The notes: a model not told the origin generated them from the letters alone. 47,316 bases of DNA from JAJFFW01 sp038534195 (GCA_038534195.1 JBCAXE010000028.1:1-47316), one strand, 5' to 3'. Counted from the first letter of the stretch, positions 7,979-18,300 are shown. Program-made: numbers and translations.

Positions 7979-9124
7979 ATGTGGTTTGCGGCGGCGACTA
8001 TATCTTTGCTTCTATGGCTCTATCTCTGGGGGTTTCGGGACGGATATTGGCGGGCGGATCAACGGCTTACCGAAGAGCCAGCCCCGGCGCGCTGGCCGTC
8101 CGTCACCGCCGTCATCCCGGCCCGTGACGAAGCGGAAAGCATCGGACCGGTTATCAAGTCACATATGGCGAGCGACTATCCCGGCGAATTCAACTTGATC
8201 CTCGTCGACGATCACTCTGCCGACGCCACCGCGGCCATCGCCGCCGACAGCGCGCAAGCCGGTCCGCGGCCATTTGAAATCATCGACGCAGAGCCGCTGC
8301 CCGCCGGTTGGACCGGTAAATTATGGGCGCTACAAACTGGCGTTAACGCCGCCTGCCGCGACCTCAAGCCCGATTACTTGTTGCTCACCGACGCAGACAT
8401 TGTGCACGCCCCATCGACATTGCGGCGCCTTGTGGGGAAAGCAAGCGATGAGACCCTCGCGCTGACGTCGCTTATGGCGCGCCTTGACGCCCGCGGATTC
8501 TGGGGATCCATGCTGGCGCCGGCGTTCATCTACTTTTTCCAAAAGCTTTATCCGTTTCCGGCGGCGAACGACCACTGGGGATCAGTGGCCGCCGCGGCCG
8601 GCGGCTGCATGCTCGTGCGGCGCTCATCGCTGGAGGACAGCGGCGGCCTCGAAGCGATCAGAGGGGAACTGATCGATGATTGCGCGCTCGCGAGACAAAT
8701 CAAGGGCCGGTCTGAGCGCCGCATCTGGCTTGGGCTCGCCGACACCGAAGCCACTTCACTCCGCGACAACAGATCGTTGTCATCATTCTGGCACATGGTC
8801 GCCCGCACCGCATTCACTCAACTCGATTATTCCGTATGGGCTCTGTTCGGGACGGTCCTCTCAATGGGGCTTATTTATCTGGCGCCGCCATTGGCGGTCA
8901 TCGGTATTCCGGTGCATGGCGATCTTCGCGCAGCGCTTGCCGGCGTGGGGGCCATGGCCCTGATGATGCTGACCTATCGCCCCACTTTGGCGTTATATGG
9001 GCGGAACGTAAGCGCCGCTCTTCTGCTGCCGCTGGCGGCTGTCCTTTATATCCTGATGACGGCCAGTTCCGCATGGCGCCACATGCGTGGGCGCGGCGGC
9101 CAATGGAAAGGCAGAAAGTACTGA
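7979..9124 (+). CDS. hpnB: Hopene-associated glycosyltransferase HpnB (GT2)
   Basis: HpnB is an inner-membrane family-2 glycosyltransferase found in hopanoid loci; its exact product is not established. A single N-terminal membrane helix (residues 2-17) is followed by VIPARDEAESIG, the nucleotide-binding VDDHSADAT motif and TDADIVHAP with the metal-binding DXD-like acidic pair. Two or three hydrophobic segments fill the C-terminal third. The length of 381 residues is normal, and the start at 7979 gives the usual short N-terminus ending in FRDGYWRA. It converges with the oxidoreductase gene with only a 10-base gap and no visible terminator. Confidence 0.92.
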   Translation: MWFAAATISLLLWLYLWGFRDGYWRADQRLTEEPAPARWPSVTAVIPARDEAESIGPVIKSHMASDYPGEFNLILVDDHSADATAAIAADSAQAGPRPFEIIDAEPLPAGWTGKLWALQTGVNAACRDLKPDYLLLTDADIVHAPSTLRRLVGKASDETLALTSLMARLDARGFWGSMLAPAFIYFFQKLYPFPAANDHWGSVAAAAGGCMLVRRSSLEDSGGLEAIRGELIDDCALARQIKGRSERRIWLGLADTEATSLRDNRSLSSFWHMVARTAFTQLDYSVWALFGTVLSMGLIYLAPPLAVIGIPVHGDLRAALAGVGAMALMMLTYRPTLALYGRNVSAALLLPLAAVLYILMTASSAWRHMRGRGGQWKGRKY

Positions 9125-9134
9125 TCCACCCCCG

Positions 9135-10115
9135 CTAGCGACGACGCAGATGCGTTAGCCCAGCGGCTGCATAGATGTTGTCAATCGCTTGCTGTTGCCG
9201 CAGAATAATATCGCCTTCGGTGGGCGTTTTTTCGCCAGCCCGCAACGCCCCCAGAACAGCACCCAGCTGATACGTATACGTTGAAATATTGCTTGGCGTG
9301 CGCGTCACTGTTTTCCCGGAAGCGTTCAGCGACAGGACCGCGCTCATGTGAGGCTGCAGAGGATTGTCCAACGTAATTTCGCCTGCCTCGCCCACGACTT
9401 TCAGATTTGCGGAAAATGCACTGTCCAGCGCCATCGTAGCGTCAATGCGCGCCCTGACGCCATTTTCAAATACGAGGGTGGCTTCCATACTCTCATCGAC
9501 ACCGGCAGGCGTTACCGTCGCAGCGGCGTCGACCGAAACAGGGGCCGCGCCTGTAATCTGCATGACCCAGTTCAACGGATAGCATCCCAGATCCATCATG
9601 GCGCCGCCGCCGGTTTCGGGCATGTGCCGGATTTCGCGTCCGGTGTTTTTCATAGGCGCGTTGAAATGCGCTTCGATTGATCGAACCGCGCCGATTTCGC
9701 CGGACGATATCCAATTCAGGAGCGCGATGAACCCCGGATGATACCGGTAATGGAAGGCTTCAATAATGCGCCGTCCCGATTTTTCAGCGGCCGCCAGCAT
9801 GGCCTGCGCCTCGTCGATGTTCATGGCGAATGGCTTTTCGCACAGAACGTGCTTCCCGGCCTCCAATGCCTTTATGGCCCATGATGCGTGAAGATTGATC
9901 GGCAAGGCGTTGTAGATCAGATCGATGCTTTCGTCTTTAACGATCGCGTCATAGTCCTGATGCGCTTCTTTAACGCCATATTTTTCGGCGAAGGCGCGTG
10001 CGCGATCACTATCACGCGCGGCGATTCCCTGAAGCGAACAGGTGGGAATGACCGACGCCGGCTCAACAATCGCCTTCGGCGTGATCCGCGCGGCGCCGAG
10101 AAGTCCGATCCGCAT
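9135..10115 (-). CDS. Gfo/Idh/MocA family NAD(P)-dependent oxidoreductase
   Basis: The family oxidises or reduces sugars, inositols and related polyols. The Rossmann start MRIGLLGAARI, the EKPFAMN motif with its conserved Glu-Lys-Pro, and the later FHYRYHPG and GGGAMMDLGCYPLN stretches are all diagnostic. The gene probably starts at 10115 in a TAATG junction with the upstream hpnA stop; a longer frame beginning at 10160 would add 15 residues lacking family character. The length of 326 residues is typical. It is the last gene of a minus-strand unit with hpnA, a paraoxonase-like gene and a sulfotransferase. The substrate is unknown; a sugar or polyol head group is an inference from the neighbours. 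Confidence 0.88.
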   Translation of the reverse strand: MRIGLLGAARITPKAIVEPASVIPTCSLQGIAARDSDRARAFAEKYGVKEAHQDYDAIVKDESIDLIYNALPINLHASWAIKALEAGKHVLCEKPFAMNIDEAQAMLAAAEKSGRRIIEAFHYRYHPGFIALLNWISSGEIGAVRSIEAHFNAPMKNTGREIRHMPETGGGAMMDLGCYPLNWVMQITGAAPVSVDAAATVTPAGVDESMEATLVFENGVRARIDATMALDSAFSANLKVVGEAGEITLDNPLQPHMSAVLSLNASGKTVTRTPSNISTYTYQLGAVLGALRAGEKTPTEGDIILRQQQAIDNIYAAAGLTHLRRR

Positions 10116-11107
10116 TAGGCGCGCTTCCTTTGTTTGAGAAATCCGGAGCTTTCGAACCAATCAATGGTCTCTTTGAGCGCCGCCTCGACGGAACCGGCGC
10201 GCCAGCCGAGGTCGGCGGCCGCCTTCTCGCTAGAGAACGAAACCTGACGCCCCGCAAGACGCACGCCAGTGAGCGGCGCTTTTGGCGGTTTTCCTGTAAT
10301 TCGCGAGACAAGCCCGGTGTCAAAGACCCCTGCGACTAGCGCCACCTGATACGGAAGTTTTGTTTTCGGCGTCTGCTCGCCCGACAGGTTAGAAATCATC
10401 TCAAGCAACTGGCGCATAGAAATATTTTCACCGCCCAAAAGATAACGCCCGCTTTTGCGTCCCCTATCGCGGACGGCGATCAGCCCCTCAGCAAGGCTTT
10501 CAACCGGGACGAAATTCAGCATACAATCTATATAAGCGGGCGTCGCGCCATTCAGAAAGTCGAGAATCATCTGCGTCGGCGGCGTCAGACTGTCGTCGCC
10601 GGGACCGAGCGGTTCAGTTGGTATGGCGATGACGGCGTCCAAACCGTCACGCGCCGCTTCGATCACTGCCAATTCCGCCATTAGTTTTGAGCGCGGATAC
10701 GGGCCTAACATGTCATCGGGCTTCAATAGAATATCTTCGTTGGCCGCGGACGGTCCAATAGGCGTTTGATCGCCAACAAGGGTTGTTAGGCTGGAGCAAT
10801 GAACAAACCGCCGAACGCCGGCCGCCTTCGCCTCTTCGAGCATCACCTGCGCACCCTGATGGTTTACCTGATCGAATATGGCCGCATCGCGCGCCCAAAG
10901 CTGTGCGTTGCCTGCAAGGTGGAAGACGGCATCAACATTGGCGCAGGCCGCAGCGGCGGCGTCGCGATCCAGGATTGATCCCTTGATTCCACCATCAGTT
11001 GAATCTGCATCCAGGTCGAAGACCCGAACTTCTTCGCCGCGTTTTTCCAGCGCCGCGACAAGGTGTTTGCCAACGAAGCCAGCGCCGCCCGTAACTAGTG
11101 TGGTCAA
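10115..11107 (-). CDS. hpnA: Hopanoid-associated NAD-dependent epimerase/dehydratase HpnA
   Basis: HpnA is an extended short-chain dehydrogenase/reductase encoded in many hopanoid loci; the reaction is not established. The nucleotide-binding motif TGGAGFVGKHL lies at the N-terminus, the catalytic YPRSK (YXXXK) in the middle, with a serine-rich HCSSLTTLV strand before it. I place the start at the TTG at 11107, which has AGAGAAG upstream and gives a 330-residue protein with the normal N-terminus. An upstream GTG at 11146 is also in frame and overlaps the preceding gene by 26 bases. The stop overlaps the start of the oxidoreductase gene by one base (TAATG). Confidence 0.85.
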   Translation of the reverse strand: MTTLVTGGAGFVGKHLVAALEKRGEEVRVFDLDADSTDGGIKGSILDRDAAAAACANVDAVFHLAGNAQLWARDAAIFDQVNHQGAQVMLEEAKAAGVRRFVHCSSLTTLVGDQTPIGPSAANEDILLKPDDMLGPYPRSKLMAELAVIEAARDGLDAVIAIPTEPLGPGDDSLTPPTQMILDFLNGATPAYIDCMLNFVPVESLAEGLIAVRDRGRKSGRYLLGGENISMRQLLEMISNLSGEQTPKTKLPYQVALVAGVFDTGLVSRITGKPPKAPLTGVRLAGRQVSFSSEKAAADLGWRAGSVEAALKETIDWFESSGFLKQRKRA

Positions 11108-11120
11108 TGTCTGTACTTCT

Positions 11121-12224
11121 CTAGGTCTTTTGGCAGACCAGCACACCGCTATCAGTGACAGAGCCGGCGATCAAGGCGTCGTCCCATTCAACGGCCACCG
11201 TCGCCGCGGTAAACAGCGCGCCCTTGGGGTCATCGTAAAGCAGCGTCACACGGCCATTATCCGTATCGGCCTTAACGATGCGCGACGGCGCGCGGCCGAT
11301 TCCCAATTTGCGATGCATCCCCATTTTCATGAGCGAAGGATGGACGGCTGCAACAACCCCGCCGTCGGACGCGAGCGTAAGATTATCCGGCCCGCCGGGT
11401 AACGCGATGCGTCGGCCTGGCTCCAAGGCCGCCGCATTTTCCTTCATCACAAGGAGCGCCTTTTCCCGCGTCGCCGCCACCACCAATTCACCGCCGAGCG
11501 TCCGCGTCAGGCCATTCGCAAAACGCGCCTTTTCAAAAAGAACGTCGTCCCCGCCCGCGACGCCGCTGCGCTTCAGCGCAAATACGTCTTCTAACCTAGC
11601 ACGCCAATTACAGTCGCCATGGTCGAAGCTCGTAAGCGTGCGCCCCGCTACGGACACGATATCGTTGGCCGCGCATGGCGCTTTTTCGCTTCGTCCCATG
11701 AAGGCTTCGCCATACGCGCCGATCCGCTCGATACGCGGTGTCATGCGCCAGCGGTGATTGATGCGTTGATAGCTGCGGTTGATGAATACGACCTCGCCAG
11801 CCGCTTCGTCGAACGTGAGCCCGTGGGGCCGTAAACCGCCGCCGACCTCGCTGTGTTGAACCATGGGACGAATGGACAACGCATTGTCCCGTGCGTTCAG
11901 AATATCGCTGATGGCGACTGCGTAGACGCCGCCCTGCGGGATCGCCGCCGCTTTTTTGCGCGCCGCTTTTTCCGACGCGCGCCTGTCATACGCTGAGATG
12001 AATAAGCGCGCGCCTTTGCGATCGATCGCCATATCTTCCGCGCCGGTAATTAAGGCGCCGTCAACGGCGTTGTAGATCGCGACCCGCCTGCACTGTTCCA
12101 GAGAATATTGGGGATCTGTGGGCGTCGCGGCGCCGCCGCAGGACGCGAGACCGGCCGCAACAAATGCGACGGCAACTCCCTTTGACGCCAAATTAAACGC
12201 CCGCCGCCTCAACGCTCGCCGCAT
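11121..12224 (-). CDS. Paraoxonase/arylesterase (PON) family lipoprotein
   Basis: This is a six-bladed beta-propeller protein of the animal serum paraoxonase family, members of which hydrolyse lactones and esters with calcium. With the start at 12224 (GGGGAA five bases upstream) it has 367 residues and a signal ending in the lipobox LASC, cysteine 29, so it is probably a lipoprotein of the envelope. Positions matching the PON1 calcium ligands are present: GAEDM (63-64), ANDIV (187-188), FANGL (N237) and GPDNL (280-281); H134 in RPHGL matches the catalytic histidine region. Cysteines 45 and 364 sit where PON1 has its N- to C-terminal disulfide. It overlaps the sulfotransferase gene by 32 bases. 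The natural substrate is unknown. Confidence 0.82.
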   Translation of the reverse strand: MRRALRRRAFNLASKGVAVAFVAAGLASCGGAATPTDPQYSLEQCRRVAIYNAVDGALITGAEDMAIDRKGARLFISAYDRRASEKAARKKAAAIPQGGVYAVAISDILNARDNALSIRPMVQHSEVGGGLRPHGLTFDEAAGEVVFINRSYQRINHRWRMTPRIERIGAYGEAFMGRSEKAPCAANDIVSVAGRTLTSFDHGDCNWRARLEDVFALKRSGVAGGDDVLFEKARFANGLTRTLGGELVVAATREKALLVMKENAAALEPGRRIALPGGPDNLTLASDGGVVAAVHPSLMKMGMHRKLGIGRAPSRIVKADTDNGRVTLLYDDPKGALFTAATVAVEWDDALIAGSVTDSGVLVCQKT

Positions 12225-13347
12225 TTTTGTTCCCCGCACGATCTGTTCCCGTATCAGACGCCCCATCGCCTGGTCGACTATAACCCCATTTTTCAAGAAA
12301 GTACCCCAGCCGGTTTTCCACTTTCGCGGCCGCCGCGTCGGAATAGGCGAACTTGTTCTTTTTGAAGCTTTTTACAGAGGCGAGGTAGGCTTCGAATTTC
12401 GGCTTCGCCAGCTCAAAGCCCGGGAGATTGAGCCCGCGATAAACCGCCTCGACAGCACTGAGCGCGTCGTCATCGAGGTCTGCGTACCGCAATTCCACAT
12501 AACGGTCGGCCGGCGTCTCGGCGGCGTCCTTTTCAAGCGTCCGCATCATACGCTCGTAGACGGACAGAATTGTCTCATCAATATCCACATGGGCGTACGA
12601 CTGCAGCGCGAATTCGGCGAGTAACTTTTTATAAAAATTCCGCATTGAGACAAAAACGTCGTAAGGGTTTCGGTGAATATGAACAAACTTCGCGTCCGGA
12701 AACATTTCGCGCAATAACGCCAACCTGCTCGTGTAGACAGGATTCTTGATAAGCATCGGTTTGTATTCCTGATGCTTCGACAATTTCCGCATAAGATAGA
12801 TGAACCGCTCGGACCAGTTCTGGATTTCCTGGTCGGTGCATCCGTCGAAAAACAATCCGCGAGAGACCAACCGCCCGAACGCCTGCGGAAAGTAAATCCC
12901 GTGATAGAATGAGAGGTCCGACATATTCGCCATGGCGATTTCGTCTTCTTGCGGACTTTCCGGTGTGACCGGAATATTATCGATGTAACGATGCTCCGGC
13001 AGCGCTTTTTCAAGCAGCGGATTGAAGACCTTTGCGATCCCGAACAAATCCCACGGCAGGCCCGTCGCCACCGGCGGCACATATCCCCAGGCCCCGGACT
13101 GCGCCATGATGTTATAAAGATGCGTAGTGCCGGACCGCCAGTGGCCCAGGATAAAGACCGGCGGCTCCATCTCATCGCGCTTGGGTAAGCGATTTTCAAT
13201 CAACAGGCGCTCAAGCGTTGAAAAGGGCCACCGGCCGACAGCGGCCAACCCAATGGCCGCGCCGGCGAGCGGTTTGGACGGGAGGCCCGCCTCACGGGTC
13301 ACTGCAGCGAGGGTTCCCAAATTTGCGCCGCTCAGCGGATGGGCCAT
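12193..13347 (-). CDS. Sulfotransferase family protein (PAPS-dependent)
   Basis: The protein should transfer sulfate from PAPS to a hydroxyl group of an unknown acceptor. The 5'-phosphosulfate loop is GHWRSGTTH (residues 68-76) and the 3'-phosphate-binding segment is HIHRNPYDVFVSMR (223-236), both typical of the Sulfotransfer_3 type. It is 384 residues long, has no signal peptide and carries a low-complexity Ala/Asp/Gly tail of about 30 residues after the GYFLEKWGY end of the domain. AGGA lies 8 bases before the ATG. It is the first gene of the minus-strand unit that continues into the paraoxonase-like gene, hpnA and the oxidoreductase. Sulfation of a hopanoid or glycolipid is conceivable from context only. 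Confidence 0.88.
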   Translation of the reverse strand: MAHPLSGANLGTLAAVTREAGLPSKPLAGAAIGLAAVGRWPFSTLERLLIENRLPKRDEMEPPVFILGHWRSGTTHLYNIMAQSGAWGYVPPVATGLPWDLFGIAKVFNPLLEKALPEHRYIDNIPVTPESPQEDEIAMANMSDLSFYHGIYFPQAFGRLVSRGLFFDGCTDQEIQNWSERFIYLMRKLSKHQEYKPMLIKNPVYTSRLALLREMFPDAKFVHIHRNPYDVFVSMRNFYKKLLAEFALQSYAHVDIDETILSVYERMMRTLEKDAAETPADRYVELRYADLDDDALSAVEAVYRGLNLPGFELAKPKFEAYLASVKSFKKNKFAYSDAAAAKVENRLGYFLEKWGYSRPGDGASDTGTDRAGNKNAASVEAAGV

Positions 13348-13580
13348 AAGAAATCCTGTGATTAAGCCGTTTTTCCAAGTTGCGGGATGTAGCCGAAAGC
13401 CGGCCCCTTTTCTACCGCCTGCGCCAGTGAGATCGCCTTTAAATTGGGCCGAAGCGCCTTATTTTTGATGAGATTTTGCGGCTCAATCGCCGATGCGAAG
13501 CCGGCGATTAACAAAGGTGCGCCATAATCGCTCCGGCGCGCATCACCAGCGGATCAAAACAAGGGTTTGGTAAGAGTTCC
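13348..13580. promoter_or_regulatory. Divergent control region, sulfotransferase unit / tamAB
   Basis: These 233 bases lie between two divergent transcription units. A CATAAT hexamer at about 13531-13536 could be a -10 element for tamA, but no matching -35 is present at the right distance. No gene or strong repeat was seen. Confidence 0.35.
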
Positions 13581-15329
13581 ATGACAGGCGTCTGCAAAAA
13601 TGCCCTTGGCGGCGCCGTCGCCATGATTGTCTGCGCCGCCCCCTCTCACGCCGCCGAAAACTACGCCGTGGGCTTCCAGGGAGCGCCCGAGGGCATGACC
13701 GAGAAACTGGAGCTTGTCTCCGTGCTCGCCCGCGGCGAGCGTGCCTTGCCCACGCGCGCCGCCGTCAGACGCGTCGCCGCCAAGGATCTGGACCTGATCA
13801 AAAACGTCCTGAAGGCGGCCGGCTATTACGGCGCGCGCGTCGATTATTCGATCGAGGGCGAAGACGCCTCCAAAACCGACGTCCTTTTCTCGATCATGTC
13901 GGGCCCCGCCTTCTCGGTCACGGACTATGTCATTGCGTATAACGACGAAGGCGAAGACCGGCCGACGTCGATCGCCGCCCTCAACATTGAGGCTGACGGA
14001 GATCCATCGGGCGCTGCGCTTCAAAAAGTCCAACAGGCTTTTCTGTCGGCGCTTTGGAACGCCGGATACCCCTCCGCGTCGATGGTCTCGCGTTACGCTG
14101 AGGCCGATCTCGCGACCCATACAGCGAAGGCGGTTTTCACCTTCGAGAGCGGCCCAAAGGCGCGTTTCGGCGATATTAAGCTTGTCGGCGATCTGCGGAC
14201 TGAACCTGCATATTTAACGAAGCTGCGCACCTGGGAGCATGGCGACGCCTTTGACCGATCAAAACTAATCGCCTACCGCGACCGGCTCGCGGCGACAGGC
14301 ATGTTCGGGGCCATCGACGTCGCCCCCGGCGCGCCCGACGAGAATGGCGTCGCGCCAGTGATTGTCACACTTCAGGAACGCAAGAGGCGGACAATCGGCG
14401 CCGGCGTCTCCTTTTCCACCGATGAAGGTCCCGGCGGGCGGTTGTTCTTTGAATACCGCAATATTTTCGGCGCGGGCGAAAGCGCCCGCGTTGAACTGGA
14501 AGGCAATGAGCTTTCGCAGGCGATCCAGTTTCGGGTGGAAAAACCGATGCCAGGATTTCCTGGCGAAATTTTCGGACAGTTTGGTTTCACCAATGAGACG
14601 ACAGATGCATTCAACGCTCGCACGATCAACATCGGGGCCGGCGTCGCCAAACGCTGGCTGAACGACCGGTTAACAACACGCGGCGGCGTCGCGTTCGAGA
14701 CATCCAAGATCACCGAAGACGCGATCGAAGAACGGACCTATTTTTTCTCTGTGCCTCTTTCCGCAGTGTGGGACACGGAGACCGACCCGTTGGCGCTCGA
14801 TAACGGCCTTCGCGCGGCGTTAGTTCTGACGCCTTACACAGGTTCGGATACGTTCACGTCCGCGGAATTTTCAACACGCAGCCGCATCAGCTTTGGTGAA
14901 GAAAAGCGTTTCACGCTCGCCGGACGCGCGCGCCTTGGCGCCACTTTTGGATCGACCCTCAGCGACCTTCCCCTAAACAAGCGCTTTTATGCAGGCGGCG
15001 GATCATCCGTGCGCGGTTTTGCCTTTCAGGAAGCAGGACCCGTTGACGTTGACGGCGATCCGATCGGCGGCCGGTCCGTGATCGACGGCGCTATCGAAGC
15101 GCGGTTCAAGGTCACAAAATCGATACAGCTTGCGGGCTTCGCCGACGCCGGGAATGTGAGCGCCAATACGATACCTGATTTCGGCGGCGACTATTTTGTC
15201 GGCGTCGGCGGCGGCGTGCGCTACTTCACACCCATTGGCCCGATCCGCGCCGATTTCGCTATTCCGCTCGACCGGCGCGAAACCGACGCTGCTTTCCAGC
15301 TTTATATTTCATTGGGGCAACCGTTCTGA
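13581..15329 (+). CDS. tamA: Outer-membrane translocation/assembly protein TamA (BamA/Omp85 family)
   Basis: TamA is an Omp85-family outer-membrane barrel that works with TamB in envelope assembly. A signal peptide (about 24 residues, ending SHA-AE) is followed by POTRA-like repeats up to about residue 265, including an FKKSN-like linker region and GPKARFGDIKLVGD typical of the last POTRA. The C-terminal 310 residues form the barrel with the RRTIGAGVSFSTDEG first strand, the loop-6 motif VRGF in GGGSSVRGFAF, and a terminal aromatic F in YISLGQPF. The length of 582 residues fits. The stop overlaps the tamB start (TGATG), so translation is coupled. Confidence 0.93.
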   Translation: MTGVCKNALGGAVAMIVCAAPSHAAENYAVGFQGAPEGMTEKLELVSVLARGERALPTRAAVRRVAAKDLDLIKNVLKAAGYYGARVDYSIEGEDASKTDVLFSIMSGPAFSVTDYVIAYNDEGEDRPTSIAALNIEADGDPSGAALQKVQQAFLSALWNAGYPSASMVSRYAEADLATHTAKAVFTFESGPKARFGDIKLVGDLRTEPAYLTKLRTWEHGDAFDRSKLIAYRDRLAATGMFGAIDVAPGAPDENGVAPVIVTLQERKRRTIGAGVSFSTDEGPGGRLFFEYRNIFGAGESARVELEGNELSQAIQFRVEKPMPGFPGEIFGQFGFTNETTDAFNARTINIGAGVAKRWLNDRLTTRGGVAFETSKITEDAIEERTYFFSVPLSAVWDTETDPLALDNGLRAALVLTPYTGSDTFTSAEFSTRSRISFGEEKRFTLAGRARLGATFGSTLSDLPLNKRFYAGGGSSVRGFAFQEAGPVDVDGDPIGGRSVIDGAIEARFKVTKSIQLAGFADAGNVSANTIPDFGGDYFVGVGGGVRYFTPIGPIRADFAIPLDRRETDAAFQLYISLGQPF

Positions 15330-18300
15330 TGCAGCGCGTTTTAATCACCATCGCAGCGTTGGCTTTTGTTTTCATCGCGATCGTCGCCATTAGCGCCGGG
15401 GTCGTCTTCAACACTGACGGCGGACGGCGGTTTCTCGCTGGACAAGCCGAAAAACGCATTGGCGACGCCCTATCGGGACAAGCGACCATCAGCGTTGTGG
15501 AAGGCGACCTGCCCGGAGGGGTGGTTGTTCGCAACGTCACGCTCAAAGACGAGGACGGCGTTTGGCTCACCATCGACAGAGCCGAAATGACGTGGTCGCC
15601 CCTCGCCTTGCTCCGCCGGTCGGCGGAGATTGAGCGTATCACTGTGGATGGCCTCACATTCTTGCGTTCACCGAAATCGTCCGGTCCCGACGGTGCGCCA
15701 GAGGCGCCGGAGGGTTTTGAATTTCCCGAAAGGCTTCCAAAGATCAGTGTAGACGCCTTCTCACTTTCGAACGCGAACATTCGAAATCCTGGTACGGGCG
15801 AATTGATCACCCTCAACAGCGACGGCGCCTTGGCAATTGGCGGGAAGAGAATCGATGCGCAGCTTACCGCCGCCAGCGCAGACGGCGCGGACCGTCTTAC
15901 GGCGGTGATCAATTTCGACCCGGCCGAGACGAACGCCGTCGTCGATATTTCGCTTACTTCTGCAGCGGAGGGGTTGCTCGCTACCATGGCGGCGCTCGAC
16001 GGCCCGTTGTCGATCTCGGCCACTGGAAACGCGCCGCCGGAAGACTTCACATTGACCGTCAACGGCGTGCTTGGCGCTTATGGCGAGGTCGCCTCAGCGT
16101 TGGAATTCGACATGGATGACCAGCGCTCCGTGACGATCACGGGAGGCGCCCGCATTGGGGAGCGGCTCGACGAGTTGCGAACCGCCGTCGGCACTGAGAT
16201 TGCCTTTGAGACATCACTGAGGGAATCGGACGCTGGCGCTCAAGTCACCATTCGGAAACTTGCAACAGAGGCGATCAACGTTTCTGGCGACGCTGTCTGG
16301 CGCAATCGCCGAGGTAAGCTTCTGTCACTCGACGCGACCCTCAGAGCGGCGATCGCCCCGCCTTACTTTGACGCCGTTCGCGAACAATTCGGCCCCGACT
16401 TCGCCGCGGAAATCGAGATCGAACGTCGCGGCGAGGCTTATCACGCGGAAGCCGACCTCAGCGCGGATCACGCACAGGCAACGATCAAAGAGGCGACGAC
16501 CGACCTTGCGACCTTTTTGAACGGCGACGTGTCCATTGTTCTCGCCGAAACTATGAAAGCGCTGTCGCCCGTTTCCGGCCCTGTTTCGCTGACGACGGCT
16601 GCGGCCATAAATCAGGACGCCGGGGTTCAGCTCTCGAATCTGAGCGTGGACGCGGATGGACAACGCGTTCTTGTGGGTTCGGCCGACTACGCATTCCAGA
16701 GCGAGACGTTGAAAGCTGACGTCAGCTTGACGCTACCACCAACACTCGCCTTAGCAGTTACGCCGCAAGTCACCTTAACCGATCCGGTTGAGGCGGACCT
16801 GACCGTAGCCGGCGCTATCGATAACTTCGCCGCATCCCTCGCCGCGGACATACCCGCGATGGCGATTAACGGAAGCGATCTAACCGCGAGCCGCCTCGTC
16901 GCCCATTTGTCCGGCCTGCCCCGACGCCCCAACGGCGATATCAAAGCCGATACGATAGACGGGATTGGCGCGACAAGGCTTATCCTTCGCTCATCCGCCG
17001 ACGGTGACATCCGCCTACAGAACATTGACCATCGCGGAGAAGGCTTTGCGTTGATTGGCGACGCAAAAATTAACCCGCAGCAACAAAATGCGACCCTTGA
17101 TCTGACCTATAAAGGAAACGCTGGCGCGGCGCCGTTCCCAGGCGTCAAAGCCGAAGGCGATATTCGAGCCATTGGAATGCTGGGCGCAAAGGACACGGCA
17201 AGCGACATGCGGATTATCGCCGAACGTTTCTCGACCGATGCGGTCAGCGTGACCAAACTAAAGGCGGCGGCCAAAGGTCCGCCCGAGGCCATCGCGGTGA
17301 CGGCGGACATTGATCAACTTGTAGTCGCCGGTTCAGCGCTGATTTCGGCGTTTTCCACCCAAGCAACCATTCAGTTAGCCGGAACACCATTTGCGGCCAT
17401 CACCGGACTGTCTTTCGCCTATGACGATATCCCCGTTCGCTTAACGCAAACAGCAACCGTTCAGATGGGTGAGGCGATTGAGGTGAAAACACTGCGCGCT
17501 GCGATTGGCGCAACGGGCGCGCTTTCCCTCGACGGCGCTTACAGCGCAGACAAGATAACCGGGCGAATTGACGCCACGCGGTTGCCTCTGCCCGCCGCGG
17601 CGGCGTTTGTTGATTTCAACGCCGCCATCGACACAGACGCCGCTCTCCGGGCGGAAGGCGAGTTGGCGATCCAGTCTGATATCGCGCAGGCCGACATAGG
17701 GTCGATCAAAACCGCCTTCCAGTGGCGCGACAATCGCCTCTACATCACAGACACCGGTCAGGACGGACCACTTTCAATCGATATCTCTGCGCCTCTTAAA
17801 CTGACCCGCACCCCGTCGCTTGAATTCGACGCTGCAGGAGAAATCGAAGGAGCGATCGCCTATGACGGCCCTGCGCAGACGCTCGCGGTATTTTTGCCGC
17901 CAACGCTGCAATCGCTCGAAGGCGCGCTAAAGGCCGATATCAAGCTCGGGGGCGATGTCGAAAGTCCTCAAATCGACGGCGCTCTCTCGCTGGCGGACGG
18001 CGACTATACGGAGCTTTCATCCGGACTAAGCCTCGTCAATATCTCGTTTGACGCACAATCCGTCGCCGACCGCGCAGGCGCCAACATCACTTTTTCCGGC
18101 GGCGCTGCAGGACCCGGCCAACAGGCGCAATCGATCACACTGGAGGGCGCCATGGCGCTCGGTGAAACGAACAATGTGGATGCAAAGCTGTCGATGCGGG
18201 AGGCGCGGTTTTCCGCCGCACCGGTCAATAGCATTGTCGCGAGCGGCGATGTCACTGTTTCGGGCACAATTGACAATCTTAAGAGCGCTGGTGAAATCAC

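Noticed and set aside
7827..8198. Plus-strand frame of 123 codons overlapping the start of hpnB
   Set aside because: It is in another frame than hpnB, has no family features and overlaps well-conserved HpnB sequence.
10116..10160. Longer start for the Gfo/Idh/MocA oxidoreductase
   Set aside because: The extra 15 residues precede a canonical Rossmann start and overlap the end of hpnA, while the ATG at 10115 forms a TAATG coupling.
12225..12296. Longer start for the paraoxonase-like gene
   Set aside because: It would place 24 residues before the signal peptide. The ATG at 12224 has a GGGGAA site and gives a normal lipoprotein signal.
13554..14120. Antisense frame of 188 codons over the start of tamA
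   Set aside because: Composition is glycine- and arginine-rich with no recognisable motif, and tamA on the other strand has a clear signal peptide and domains.
15259..16062. Antisense frame of 267 codons over the tamA/tamB junction
   Set aside because: It lies opposite two well-supported coupled genes and shows no family features.
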